From Diospyros lotus (lineage: Eukaryota; Streptophyta; Magnoliopsida; Ericales; Ebenaceae), in contig NC_068350.1 in assembly GCF_014633365.1 (NCBI RefSeq), positions 13,803,787 to 13,867,786 of the forward strand: 64,000 nucleotides of DNA, given 5' to 3'. Under the pieces are notes generated by a model. That model was not told the DNA's origin. It searched no databases and saw only the letters and a list, made by a program, of their open reading frames with translations. A program made the position numbers and the translations under genes. Below, piece by piece: positions 48,849-61,360 of the stretch; the first letter of the stretch is position 1, and each line of letters begins with the position of its first letter.

Positions 48849-49120
48849 GAGCTTTTCGGCTTGAAGGACTCGAGGAGTGGTAAAGCTCCCAAGACTCCTC
48901 CTCCTAACTTCTTGTCGATTGATATCTATAACGTCCGGAGAGTTGGTTGTATTTTTCTTCTTCTTTTTTTTTTTTTTTTTTGCGCGTGCCTGGAGGGCAC
49001 GGGAATCGATTGGTTTTGACGGCGATATCCCTTCCCTATGCCTTTTCATCTTTCGAGCTCCGCCAACCAGGGGTAATTAATGCCCATTATTGCTCGCCCT
49101 TTGGTCTCTTACCCCTACAG

Positions 49121-49130
49121 TTTAAATAGG
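49121..49130 (+). promoter_or_regulatory. possible TATA box for the antisense gene
   Basis: TTTAAATAGG lies 124 bases upstream of the ATG at 49245 and points away from the LTR, opposite to the element's own transcription. Confidence 0.4.
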
Positions 49131-49244
49131 AACTCTTCAACCCCTTTATTTCTTTTTCCACTCGACTTTCCTTCAACTTTAGCTCTTCTTGTGCCAGTAA
49201 GCGTTTTCCCCTTTTTCCGCGTCTCTTTCTACTACATTTCTGCT

Positions 49245-51527
49245 ATGGCGATAATCGGTTCCGGGAAGTTCAATTCCACCGACGCGGAGCTTATTGAGTG
49301 GGAAAAACACCCTGCCGCCTCTATTCCATGCCAATGGATGAGCCAGACGGAATATCAGCAGTTCAGAGAAAAATACAACGTCCCCGAAGAGTGGGAAGTG
49401 GAGTTCAATAGCCACTTGTGAGCGTCCCATCTCGTCGCCGACTGCCTCTATGTTTACAAGTGTGCTTTCGATAGGGGCTTTCGACTTCCTCCCCGAAGAA
49501 GAGTGATGTCCTTACTTCAACATCCCACCATCGCTCCCGCCCAACTGTCCCCCTTCGGATGGCGATACCTGATGGGCTTCCTCCTTATTTTCCATACTGG
49601 TAAAATTGAGCCAACCGGGGACCTCTTCGACTACTTCTTCACGACCAATCGCGACCCAGGAGGGTGGATCTCCGTCTCCCCCCGAATCGTGAAAGATGGC
49701 CGCCTCCTCGCCTGCAAGGAGCACCCCGGACTTGAGATTTCTGCTTCGACTCTCATGCAATTTGGCGGGTCAAAAGATTCTGATGATTGGAAAGAGCGCT
49801 TTGTCTTCGTCCGCCCTAGGCCATCCAGCTCTTCTCAAGAAATCTGGTCTGTCTGCAACAAGTGGACTCTAGATACCAAACACAAGCGTCCGAGCGTCGA
49901 GACCATCGAAGATTCCACCCGCCGACTTATGAAGAACAACCGGAACTGGGAAGAGGGATGGCTTTCCAATCCCAGCCTTACCAAGGCGGGCTTGGACGGC
50001 TAAAACTGTGAGCTCTTCTTCCTTCATCCTCTTCTTTACTCCCTCTTCTTCCTTTTTCTGTATTTGATTTTTATCGTTATCTCATTCTCAGTTGAAGAGC
50101 TCTGGGAGATATCGTATTCTCCTATCATCGGAGAAATGATTTTGGACTTCCCCTAGAGTAAGGGCCCCTCGGCTCCTCCCAGCAACCAGAGGATGTCGGA
50201 GAGGGCTGTACCTCCCGAGCGAGCTCCAAAGAGAAGGAAGAATAAGAAACCCTCAACACCTTCTAGGTCGCAAAGACTGGTGGAGGGAGATCCTCGGACC
50301 TTCCAAGAGGCTTCCAAGAGCGACGCCACTGGGGGTTCGGGGGACCCATCTTCCGAACCCCGAACGCGCAGTAGGAAACCTCCACCGCGCTTGCACCCCC
50401 GTCGATCCCTTATGAAGATGATTCAACAACCATCGCACAGGTACTTACTGCAATTCGTATAGAGGCCCAGAAAAAACAAACCTTGGTAGGTACGGAGTCC
50501 ACTGCTACGTCTCCCAACATCCCTATCAGTTCGGTTTTTAAACGAATATTAACGCCATTAGCACCAACGGGGTGTTCAGAGCTGACGGGGGAGGCTTCGC
50601 TGGAAGAGGCTTCGGCGTTATCAACGAAGGAAATATTAGCACGCCGAACGAAACGCCGTAGGACGGAGACCACCTCCCCAGCTGCCACTCCCTCCGAACC
50701 TCCGGCTCCTAAAGCCATCAATGTTCCCTCAACAACTCTGATCCTACCGGGGACCCTACGAACCCCGAACGAAACCGACTACTGCACCAATATTCTGAGG
50801 GTATGACCGTGTTCCTTTCTCTTTTAACCCTGCCTTTTTTTTTTTATGCGAGTGCGTCTGAACCCATGTTCTGTTTTCACTTCCTCAGAACCTTACAGAG
50901 TTCCAAGGTTTGGTCTCTCGGCGAGAATATGAACTTCACGCCCAGATCCTTTCCCTGGAGTCCGAGGTCGAAAGGCTCCAAGGGCTTGAGTCCCTCTCCA
51001 CCCAACTGTCAAGTCTTGAACACCGCGTTCACATTTTAACCAAGTCTATTGAGCTGGCACAAGAAGATGCCAGACTCGCCAACAAAGCCGAAGCTCAAGT
51101 GCGCGAGGATCTAGAGTTAGTCCAGAAAAACATGCTCGAGGCTAATCAGGCCAATTCCCGGCTAGGGGAGGAACTGGACGCCACTAAGGGTGTTAATAAC
51201 CAGCTTCAGGAGGATATAAAAAGGCTTACTCTAGAGCTTAAGGAGGCCAAGAAGGGACAGGTCGAAGCGCTGGAGTCTTATTCCTGGTGCAAGGAAGACC
51301 TTCGCACTGCTCATGTCCAACTCCAATCCGCCCTCAAGGATGCCCAAGTGGCTTTTCAAAATGGTCATGAGGATTTCCGAAGCTTCGAAGCTTATGCCGC
51401 GGAGCTAGAAGAAGTTCTTTGGGGTGGGCTCGAGCACATGAAGAAACTCGTCAAAGAGCGCTTCCCAAACCTAGATGTAGACTCCATCCCCTTCGATGTT
51501 GTTGCCGCCTTGTCCTCTTTAGAGTAG
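49245..51527 (+). pseudogene. antisense gene in Tat-A, putative gypsy-type transposase-like protein with coiled coil
   Basis: It is read opposite to the Tat-A polyprotein. The first exon (ATG at 49245, MAIIGSGKF) contains blocks such as LSPFGWRYLMGFLLIF and VCNKWTLDTKHKRPSVE that resemble the plant family named putative gypsy-type transposase (Transposase_28). The name is historical and no catalytic role is established. A basic, Ser/Pro-rich middle follows (50193-50462, APKRRKNKKP), then a long C-terminal coiled coil (50890-51527, heptads such as LNRVHILTKSIELAQEDARL-like text). Likely introns end at CTCAG (about 50091 and 50889). An in-frame TGA at 49419-49421, probably a CGA change, and a frame change near 50400 disable it. 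Family assignment is by pattern only. Confidence 0.6.
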
Positions 51528-51726
51528 ATATTTTTGTATTCAAACCTATTGCCGTAATGATAAAAGTTTTAGATTTTTCGCACGATTTTCTTTCGCTACT
51601 GCCTTTTTGTTGTCTTGTTTTCTTTACTTTTTATCGAGAACAAGAAAAGACCATTGGGGATCAAGCTTAATCCTTCCTTTTTGCCACCCCTGTTTATCGC
51701 CGAACTTGATTTTTGCCATTTGCTCA

Positions 51727-52055
51727 AAAGGGTCCGGCCCCCCAAGGATCACGTCTGATCCCTGTATTATCTTCGAGGGGTTGAGCTTCAGGAGGATGAT
51801 ATCTAATCCTTTTATATCCGTCAAATGCTTAGGTCTTTCGAGGATCATATCTGATCCTTTGTGTTTGCCGAGGGTTGGGTCCCCGAGGATCACATCTGAT
51901 CCTTCGTTTTTGCCAAGGGTTCGGGCCTCCCGAGAATCATATCTGATCCTTTGTTTTTGCCGAGGGTTCGGGCCCCCCGAGGATCACATCTGATCCTTTG
52001 TTTTTGCAGAGGGTTCGGGCCCCCAGAGGATCACATCTGATCCTTTGTTTTATTC
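51727..52055. repeat. 47-bp minisatellite in Tat-A, about seven units
   Basis: The unit GAGGGTTCGGGCCCCCCGAG continues with GATCACATCTGATCCTTTG. Units start at about 51727, 51774, 51825, 51868, 51914, 51961 and 52008. The rightmost units are most alike, the leftmost most diverged. It sits between integrase and the antisense gene. Confidence 0.9.
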
Positions 52056-52082
52056 TAATGTGCCTTCCTGGGTTTTTGAAAA

Positions 52083-52688
52083 CTACGAGTTTTTACGAGG
52101 ATGGGCTACCGAGGTGAATTGCTGCCTAATTCCCAACTCTTGGCACCATTCCTGAACAGACCGATCAGAAAATTGAGTGTCGTTGTCGGAGATCAGTACC
52201 CGAGGAACTCCGAAGCGACAGACCACATTCTTCCATAGAAATTGCTTCACCCGCCGAGCGATAATAGAGGCCACTGCCTCAGCTTTGACCCACTTCGTGA
52301 AATAGTCGATAGCAGCCATGATATATTTAACTTGGCCAGCCGCTGGGGGAAAAGGCCCCAGGATGTCAATACCCCATTGAGCGAAGGGACAAGGCGTAGC
52401 CATATGACCTAATGTGACCGCCGGCACATGGACCAGATTAGACGTTTTCTGGCATCGATCGCAGGTCCTGACTAGCTGCTCCGAATCTCGTACCATCGTT
52501 GGCCAATAATACCCCTACCGCGGAGCCTTTTGACTAAGAGCCCGAGCCCCGATATGGCTTCCACATATTCCTTCATGAATCTCTCGTAGGATATAATCTG
52601 CTTCGCGAGGTCGGATACACTTGAGCAGTGGTTGTGAAAAAGACCTTCTGTATAGCTCCCCACTAACTAACACGAAATTTTGGGCTTT
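52083..52688 (-). pseudogene. Tat-A integrase, N-terminal and core part
   Basis: The zinc-binding part (EIHEGICGSHIGARAL, then TCDRCQK) and the catalytic core (WGIDILGPFPPAAG, AAIDYFTKWVKAEAV, FGVPRVLISDNDTQF) are readable on the minus strand. The two are separated by one in-frame TAG near 52514. The core ends abruptly at AHPRKNS and a stop, so the glutamate region and C-terminal part are deleted. Upstream it joins the right-hand half at 60317 across the 7.6-kb insertion. Confidence 0.9.
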
Positions 52689-52693
52689 TCGTT

Positions 52694-55308
52694 TGTAATA
52701 TCCCAAGAAAAAAAAAAAAAGAAATTGAAAATGATAATAGGGATAATATTATAACCATAAAAAAATAACAAAAAAGTAAATGAAATTAAATTAGTTAAAT
52801 CAATTAATTTGTTAAAACGTGTGGCTGTGCAGTGCGCTTGGAGAACAAGCATCAAATCTGATATTTTTCTCACATTGAGAGCAGTGGCCGAGAAACAGAG
52901 AAAGGTTGGGGGAAAGAGAAGTCGCGCGAGAGAGAGAGAGATGAGGGCTTGAGAGAGATCGAACGAGGGAGAGATGAGGAGGTGGCGGCCATGGCAGCGA
53001 AGCAGTAGCAGCCGCTGGAAGGCGACGGTGGCTGCTGGTTCGGGCGAGGAAGAAGACGCAGGGGAGAAGAGGGAAGCAGCGGCCGCGGGGAAGAAAGGAA
53101 AAAGAAGGAGAAGAAGAAAGAAGGAAGGAAGAAAAAGGAAGAGGAAGAAGAAGAAGAAGAAAGAGAAGAAGAAGAAGAAGGCGCGCAGAGCAGTGCGCGG
53201 GAGAAGAAGGGAAGAAGAAGAAGAAGAAGAAAAAAGAAGAAAGGAAAGAAAAGAAAATAAGGAAAAATAATAGGATTTTTGGGATTTTTCGGCATGAAAA
53301 GTGATCAGGTACGTGGGTAAAAATTAGTAGAAGCATTATATGTTTAAATTATAAATTTTTTTGCGATTAAAATTAATTAATTTGAGTCCCGATTGTGTTA
53401 TTTGCCAGGAAATGATTTAATTTACCTCGGGAGCTTGAGAGAGGTCGGAATCAGCTAATTTCAGGCAAGTTCCTAATCCTTTCCTCGTATTCTTTAATTC
53501 CCGTGAGAAACCCTGTGATTTCTCGTATTTTATACCCTCCCTTCGTCTGTTTCGGCTTGTTTATTAATTATGAAATTTTGAGTCATCCGATTTAAATTTA
53601 ATTTATTAAGCTGGCTTCAAGGATTTTATTAACATGATTTAATTTAAAATAAATATAAGACTCGTTGAGATTTTAATTGTGGTGCGCTTACGTGGGATTT
53701 TAAACGGCTAAACTAATTATATTACACGGTAGATTTATTTAATTAAAGCCGCAATTTTATTTATTGCCAGCGAACGTTTTATTTCGCAGCGGGTGCGTAA
53801 GAAAAGCAAGGAACGGCCGTGTAAAGGCAAGTTCTTAACCCTCTCTTCTTGATCTTTAATTCCCGTGAAACACCCCGTGATTTCCTGTACTTTATTCTCT
53901 CCCTTACTTTAATTCGGCTTCTAGCCTTATTTGTTAAATTATTATTCATTTGTTCTAATTTAAATTAAATTCGAGGCTTCTATAATTTTATCCGTTGTGA
54001 GCCTACGGGGGTTTGTACCGCCCCCATTCCTTTCGGAATGATGCTGAACCAGTTTGGGGACTAGGTTCCTAGACGTGAGGGTTTATTTACGATTTTATTG
54101 GGTTTACTTACAGTTTTTCTCAGATTTAGTTATGGTTCGGTTAGAGCTATCGAGCAGTAGGGCAGGGGTCGGTTGTTGGTGACGCTGGGGTAGACTATTG
54201 TACGGCCTTGATGTGGACCGTCGGGTGGACACCCCTAGTCACTGGCCGTTGACCGGTGCCGGGCACTGCTGACTAGCTCTACCGGTATGTGATTTACTGC
54301 ATGATTAGATTTCTTGTATTACTGTTCATGATTTGATATGCACATGGGTGCGGGATGCATGTTGGGATATTCATTTATTGAGTATGCTTGGACACGGACA
54401 TTCTAGTTTGGTTAGGTTGCATCCACCGCGAGCATATGCATGGCGTGTGGTTTACTATGTGGGCGGAGCATGGCCTGATGCCTGGATGTATGGGCGCCTT
54501 GTATCACGTTGATGCTCACTACGCCATTGCATTTCTATGTGCATTGCATGGATACTGGTAGTATTTAGTTCTCGGACGGGAGTACCGTTCCGAGGGAGCC
54601 TATGGCTCGGTTGTCGGGAGTACCGACAGATACAGGTGACGGGAGTACCGGCCTGGGACAGCGCGCACAGGTTTGTGGAGATATTTGTTGCCTTTCAGGG
54701 CAGCGGCAGGTTGGTATGGGACTTGGGTGCCAAGTGTCTTATGTGGGCCCCAAGGACCGGTATGTGCTTTTATTTTATTCTGCTATTGAGCTGTTGTGTT
54801 GTAGCGTCTCATGGCTTGTGTGTACCTGGGGGTTTATTCTGGGGTGAGATTTCTGGTTTTGTGTAGCCTTCAGCCTTTTCTTCCTTATGCTTGCTGAGTC
54901 TCTCGACTCACTTTGCTTTCCATCATTCCAGGTAGTGGCGGCGTGGGCCATGGCAAGGGAGTTAACTTTAACGGCAGAGTCGGTGTGGTGTACAGGCAGT
55001 CTCGTCAATCCCTGTCAACTCTGATGGTTGTGTAGGGTCTACTCTATTATTTTGTACTGTGCCAGGTGTTTTCTCGAGTCTTGTGTATGTCGGCACAGGA
55101 GTTTGTGTTTGTTTATTTATCTTGTGACCGCTGTGTTAGCGGGGTACCCATAGTGCATGCATGTCTTGAGCTTTGCTTCCGCTGTTCTTATTTTCGCGTA
55201 TGCATGCCGGGGTGGTCTTTGTCTAGTGTTTATTACTTTTCTCCTCCCGTAGGCGCTCCCGTTCGGGTAGTCCGGGTGGTTGGGGATATCCGGGCGGGGG
55301 TGCTTACA
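52694..55308 (+). repeat. 5' LTR of the LARD element
   Basis: It is 2,615 bp. It contains an A run, a GAGAGAGA stretch, a long GAA/AAG-rich tract (53090-53260), and a CTCACTTTGC segment near 54908 shared in plan with other long LTRs here. Its open frames (for example 52812-53336, 52974-53270, 54537-55440) recur in the other LTR and look like repeat translation, not genes. Confidence 0.95.
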
Positions 55309-55312
55309 ATGT

Positions 55313-55324
55313 TGGTATCAGAGC
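55313..55324 (+). other. primer-binding site of the LARD element
   Basis: TGGTATCAGAGC, the standard initiator-methionine-tRNA complement, starts four bases after the LTR. Confidence 0.9.
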
Positions 55325-57682
55325 GTAGTTGGGGTCAATTTTCGGGGACGAGTTCCTGTACACCAAGGTTGTCGGGTAGAGTTAGGGATGTCAAGGTGAA
55401 TCGAATAGGGTTAGGCTGTGTCCAAGTTGAGTTTTGTTGATTCGTGTGAGAGATTGTGTCCCAATTTATATTTGCGCAAGGGTGATGAGTGCACGTTAGG
55501 ATGGGACCGTGAGGTGGTATAAATGAGATTTATTTAGGACTTGTGCCTGCCCTAAGTGTTTGGGTAAGAGGTTGTTTTAGCAAGGGATTGACCCTGCAAT
55601 TGAGCCGGGTAGCCTTGAGGAATAAATGTCTTCTCTTCCGAGCAGATGATTTGTCGGGCTAACTCTGAGGTGTTTTTTAAAGAGGTCTGAAGTTCCTTGG
55701 TCTCACCAGGTGTTGTCGACGCCCTATTAAGGCTTGCGTCAATTTTATGAGAGATGAGGTCGTGGTAGAAGGTGAACTAGAGGCCCATGATTGGATTTTG
55801 CGAGGAATGGCACGGAAAGGTCCCATTATGTGAGAATGTGCTATAGGAGTCCAATGATAAATAGTAGACCCGTAGGTACCGAGATGTGTACATGGTGTAC
55901 TGAGACGGGAAACTAAAGGTTGGGTAATGTGGTAGCTCGTGTGTAATTGATAGTTAAATTGTCTGTACATATTTGGTCAAGAGATGTGTTATGTGATGAG
56001 GTATGGCGGTAAATTGAGGTTCTGAGGGGTTTGCATTTTCTTAGAGGTTTAGGGGATCGACCCTAAGTTTAATCGAATCTAGAAGGATAAATTGGAACAT
56101 TAATACGAAGTCCCAAGAGAGATCTATGATGAGAATTTATTGAGGGATTATTATGGACTTATGAACTTGGAGTTTACAGTGGTTATGCTGTTTGGAGATT
56201 TAGCATCACGACCTGGCTATGGTGTGTAGGTGTTTAGTTTTCACAAGTGGAGCGGAGTACAGGTGACGTCGCGGTTGGCGTGACGAAGAGCTAAGGCTGT
56301 GAGGTTCTGTAACAAATAGGGTAAAGTAAAGGTGGTAACAGGTGTTTTAGGCTATCGTGGTGCATCCGTGATAATGTGAATTAGAAGTAAAGAAAACCCC
56401 TCTACGTTTGGTGTTGTGGGAGATACCCCGGTGTATGGCCACGGCCGAAATTGGATACAGGTCTAAGTAACTGTTGGGTTCTGCTGCAAGGATAGTAGTT
56501 GCTATGAGTACGTGCGGTGCTAATCACGGACCACATGCCCTAGGGTCGGATTATTGACCGAGAGAGGAGATGAGACTCCTTTGGGTGCTGGTCAAGTGGT
56601 ACATCGGCAGAAACATGAGATGGCTTGTTATGCCAGTCAGAGGAACGCTTAACCCACATCTTTAGGTCGCTTTTCGTTTTTGAGGCGACTTATGAGATGT
56701 CGTGGGAATGGAATAGTTTTTGATACGGTGAGGTGTTTTTAGTCGTACAGGCTATAGAGTAAATAAGATCGGTTCTAAAGATCGAGTCCCAACTACCGTA
56801 TAAGGTTTTGAGGAGGTCAGGGTTAATATTTAGTGATCGAGAAGAAGTATGGCCAATTAGCTATTTGGAGTTAAGATCGGCGGCAGGTCAAGATTGAGGG
56901 TTGGTGGTCACCGAATAAGTCAAAATTAGGTGTGTTGATTCCTTTAAGGAGGGGAGATCTGGCGACATTTAAGATCTCGAGGTGTATTGAGGGGGGAACG
57001 TGTAACCTTTGATAGTTCTGATTAAATGGCTACTCATGTTTATTAACAGGACCCCGAACGTACGCGGCAATTGTGGGAGAAAGTACTGCCGAGAAAATGC
57101 TGTGTACCTAGTTAAGAATCAGTTGGCGAAAGTCAGACTAAAGGATATTGCTGTTGAATTCTTGATTGAGGATGTCGTATCGTTTCCACGTTCTCATGGA
57201 GCGTAAGTACGTGGCAGGTTCCGGTCACGTTATCGAGTATTAGCTTCTCGACATGCAAGGAGGTGGCTCTACTCCTGTCACTACCGGTTGTATCTGGAAT
57301 TAGCTGGGTTCGCATTGAGCCTGGTGGTGCGAGTCAGTTTATCATTAGGATTGAATGCCACTGAATTTTGAGTTGCCTTTAGGTTGATAGGTGGTCGAGA
57401 TAGCTTTGGGGAACGGTTGAGTTATGAAGTGGTAATAGGAGAACATTGTGGTTGTATGTAATATATGATTGATGACGTTCTTTAAGCTAGTTAAGGTATT
57501 GGTGATTATATCGTGGCCCTATTGAGGTGATGGATTGTGAAGTTGTGCTAGTGTGTTAAGTCAATGGGAACTGGAAAATGATGATATGGTATATCCTGGA
57601 GGTGATGTTGGGTAATATCACGAGAGGTGTGAAGCGTATTTTGAGGGCATGGACTGAGCGCGAATTTCGAGGACGAAATTCT

Positions 57683-57699
57683 ATTAAGGAGGGGAGAAT
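57683..57699 (+). other. polypurine tract of the LARD element
   Basis: ATTAAGGAGGGGAGAAT ends directly at the second LTR. Confidence 0.85.
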
Positions 57700-60311
57700 T
57701 GTAATATCCCAAGAAAAAAAAAAGAAATTGAAAATGATAATAGGGATAATATTATAACCATAAAAAAATAACAAAAAAGTAAATGAAATTAAATTAGTTA
57801 AATCAATTAATTTGTTAAAACGTGTGGCTGTGCAGTGCGCTTGGAGAACAAGCATCAAATCTGATATTTTTCTCACATTGAGAGCAGTGGCCGAGAAACA
57901 GAGAAAGGTTGGGGGAAAGAGAAGTCGCGCGAGAGAGAGAGAGATGAGGGCTTGAGAGAGATCGAACGAGGGAGAGATGAGGAGGTGGCGGCCATGGCAG
58001 CGAAGCAGTAGCAGCCGCTGGAAGGCGACGGTGGCTGCTGGTTCGGGTGAGGAAGAAGACGCAGGGGAGAAGAGGGAAGCAGCGGCCGCGGGGAAGAAAG
58101 GAAAAAGAAGGAGAAGAAGAAAGAAGGAAGGAAGAAAAAGGAAGAGGAAGAAGAAGAAGAAGAAAGAGAAGAAGAAGAAGAAGGCGCGCAGAGCAGTGCG
58201 CGGGAGAAGAAGGGAAGAAGAAGAAGAAGAAGAAAAAAGAAGAAAGGAAAGAAAAGAAAATAAGGAAAAATAATAGGATTTTTGGGATTTTTCGGCATGA
58301 AAAGTGATCAGGTACGTGGATAAAAATTAGTAGAAGCATTATATGTTTAAATTATAAATTTTTTTGCGATTAAAATTAATTAATTTGAGTCCCGATTGTG
58401 TTATTTGCCAGGAAATGATTTAATTTACCTCGGGAGCTTGAGAGAGGTCGGAATCAGCTAATTTCAGGCAAGTTCCTAATCCTTTCCTCGTATTCTTTAA
58501 TTCCCGTGAGAAACCCTGTGATTTCTCGTATTTTATACCCTCCCTTCGTCTGTTTCGGCTTGTTTATTAATTATGAAATTTTGAGTCATCCGATTTAAAT
58601 TTAATTTATTAAGCTGGCTTCGAGGATTTTATTAACATGATTTAATTTAAAATAAATATGAGACTCGTTGAGATTTTAATTGTGGTGCGCTTACGTGGGA
58701 TTTTAAACGGCTAAACTAATTATATTACACGGTAGATTTATTTAATTAAAGCCGCAATTTTATTTATTGCCAGCGAACGTTTTATTTCGCAGCGGGTGCG
58801 TAAGAAAAGCAAGGAACGGCCGTGTAAAGGCAAGTTCTTAACCCTCTCTTCTTGATCTTTAATTCCCGTGAAACACCCCGTGATTTCCTGTACTTTATTC
58901 TCTCCCTTACTTTAATTCGGCTTCTAGCCTTATTTGTTAAATTATTATTCATTTGTTCTAATTTAAATTAAATTCGAGGCTTCTATAATTTTATCCGTTG
59001 TGAGCCTACGGGGGTTTGTACCGCCCCCATTCCTTTCGGAATGATGCTGAACCAGTTTGGGGACTAGGTTCCTAGACGTAAGGGTTTATTTACGATTTTA
59101 TTGGGTTTACTTACAGTTTTTCTCAGATTTAGTTATGGTTCGGTTAGAGCTATCGAGCAGTAGGGCAGGGGTCGGTTGTTGGTGACGCTGGGGTAGACTA
59201 TTGTACGGCCTTGATGTGGACCGTCGGGTGGACACCCCTAGTCACTGGCCGTTGACCGGTGCCGGGCACTGCTGACTAGCTCTACCGGTATGTGATTTAC
59301 TGCATGATTAGATTTCTTGTATTACTGTTCATGATTTGATATGCACATGGGTGCGGGATGCATGTTGGGATATTCATTTATTGAGTATGCTTGGACACGG
59401 ACATTCTAGTTTGGTTAGGTTGCATCCACCGCGAGCATATGCATGGCGTGTGGTTTACTATGTGGGCGGAGCATGGCCTGATGCCTGGATGTATGGGCGC
59501 CTTGTATCACGTTGATGCTCACTACGCCATTGCATTTCTATGTGCATTGCATGGATACTGGTAGTATTTAGTTCTCGGACGGGAGTACCGTTCCGAGGGA
59601 GCCTATGGCTCGGTTGTCAGGAGTACCGACAGATACAGGTGACGGGAGTACCGGCCTGGGACAGCGCGCGCAGGTTTGTGGAGATATTTGTTGCCTTTCA
59701 GGGCAGCGGCAGGTTGGTATGGGACTTGGGTGCCAAGTGTCTTATGTGGGCCCCAAGGACCGGTATGTGCTTTTATTTTATTCTGCTATTGAGCTGTTGT
59801 GTTGTAGCGTCTCATGGCTTGTGTGTACCTGGGGGTTTATTCTGGGGTGAGATTTCTGGTTTTGTGTAGCCTTCAGCCTTTTCTTCCTTATGCTTGCTGA
59901 GTCTCTCGACTCACCTTGCTTTCCATCATTCCAGGTAGTGGCGGCGTGGGCCATGGCAAGGGAGTTAACTTTAACGGCAGAGTCGGTGTGGTGTACAGGC
60001 AGTCTCGTCAATCCCTGTCAACTCTGATGGTTGTGTAGGGTCTACTCTATTATTTTGTACTGTGCCAGGTGTTTTCTCGAGTCTTGTGTATGTCGGCACA
60101 GGAGTTTGTGTTTGTTTATTTATCTTGTGACCGCTGTGTTAGCGGGGTACCCATAGTGCATGCATGTCTTGAGCTTTGCTTCCGCTGTTCTTATTTTCGC
60201 GTATGCATGCCGGGGTGGTCTTTGTCTAGTGTTTATTACTTTTCTCCTCCCGTAGGCGCTCCCGTTCGGGTAGTCCGGGTGGTTGGGGATATCCGGGCGG
60301 GGGTGCTTACA
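57700..60311 (+). repeat. 3' LTR of the LARD element
   Basis: It is 2,612 bp. By eye I count eight base substitutions against the 5' LTR, all transitions, plus a 3-base length change in the A run near the start. Confidence 0.95.
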
Positions 60312-60316
60312 TCGTT

Positions 60317-61360
60317 TGACCTCCCGAGCCTTCGAATCGTCTTCAGGGAGTCTCTCTTCTCTCAAATACGACAACAGAGGGTCCATCCAGCTGGGCTCGT
60401 CCTCTACACATAATTGATCCGCGACTTCTTCGATACTATTTTGCGGAAGAGACTCGATCCGAATTTCCCAAGAGCTCGTAGGGAAAGAGGAAGAAGGGAT
60501 TCGGGACAACAGGTCTGCCTCCGTGTTCATAGCCCGAGGGACGTACTCCACCTTTACGTGTTGGAAACGCGCCATCAGCTCTCTGACCATGGCCAAGTAT
60601 CGCGCCATGTAACTTTCTCGAGCTTCATATTCTCCATTCACCTGTTGCACCACTAAATTAGAATCTGAACTTACCTCGACATTTTGAGCTCCCAACTGCT
60701 CAGCCAACCTCAGACCAGCCAACAAGGCCTCATATTCTACTTTGTTGTTAGACACTCAGAATTCAAAATGTAAAGCATAAGGCCATATTTGTCCTTCGGG
60801 ACTCTTTATCATTAATCCTGCTCCTCCACCCCCCGAGGTCGAACTTTCATCTACTGCCACCAGCCATGGTCTCTGATTTTCTTCAGCGCCTTCGGGAGCT
60901 CCTATCCCTTCGGCAATAAAGTCTGCTAACGACTGTGCCTTAATAGCCGGCCGCGGCCTATACTCAATGTCGAAGGCGTTGAGCTCCACTGCCCACTTCA
61001 ACATCCGCCCTGAAAGTTCTGGTTTGCTAAGGACCTACTTCAAAGGTTGATTAGTAAGCACTATAATCGTATGAGCTTGAAAATAGGGTCGGAGTTTCCT
61101 CGCCGATATTATCAAGGCAAAAGCCAATTTTTCCATAGGAGGATACCAGACCTCAGCTCCTGTCAACCACTTACTTGCATAATAAACAGGCCTCTGGATC
61201 TTATCTTCTTCTCGTATCAACATCGAGCTTATGGCCTCATTGGCCACTGCCAAATATATATATAATGGTTCTCTTGGCTTCAGCTTGGTAAGAACCGGGG
61301 GCGTGGCCAGGTGTTCCTTCAGTTTTTGAAAGCTCTCTGGCATTCTGAATTCCATTCGAA
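60317..61360 (-). pseudogene. Tat-A RNase H and end of RT
   Basis: From the right: the RT connection (QKLKEHLATPPVL, ISSMLIREEDKIQ, PVYYASKWL), then a first RNase H part (LSGRMLKWAVELN, VAVDESSTSGGGGAGLM) and a second (NNKVEYEALLAGLRLA, VSSDSNLVVQQVNGEYEA, VPRAMNTEADLLSR). The RNase H acidic positions are readable. In-frame stops occur near 61031 (TAG) and 60756 (TGA). The left edge is the insertion of the 52694-60311 element. Confidence 0.9.

Larger units (their letters stand above)
55309..57699 (+). other. internal region of the LARD element
   Basis: About 2.4 kb with only short frames. The end (GAATTTCGAGGACGAAATTC at about 57662) resembles the untranslated segment after pol in long-LTR chromoviral gypsy elements, so the interior is probably a decayed or rearranged derivative. 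I recognise no protein domain. Confidence 0.6.
52694..60311 (+). mobile_element. young LTR retrotransposon without recognisable gag-pol (LARD type)
   Basis: The LTRs (52694-55308 and 57700-60311) start TGTAATATCCCAAG and end GGGGGTGCTTACA. The 5-bp duplication TCGTT flanks the element (52689-52693 and 60312-60316). A methionine-tRNA-type primer site follows the first LTR and a purine tract precedes the second. The 2.4-kb interior has no readable polyprotein, so movement would need enzymes in trans. It is inserted in the Tat-A gene just upstream of its integrase. Confidence 0.95.

Noticed and set aside
52812..53336. Long open frames rich in F, S, L (minus) or K, R, E (plus) in both LTRs of the 52694 element
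   Set aside because: They translate the GAA/AAG-rich tract, recur identically in both LTRs and show no protein-like composition.
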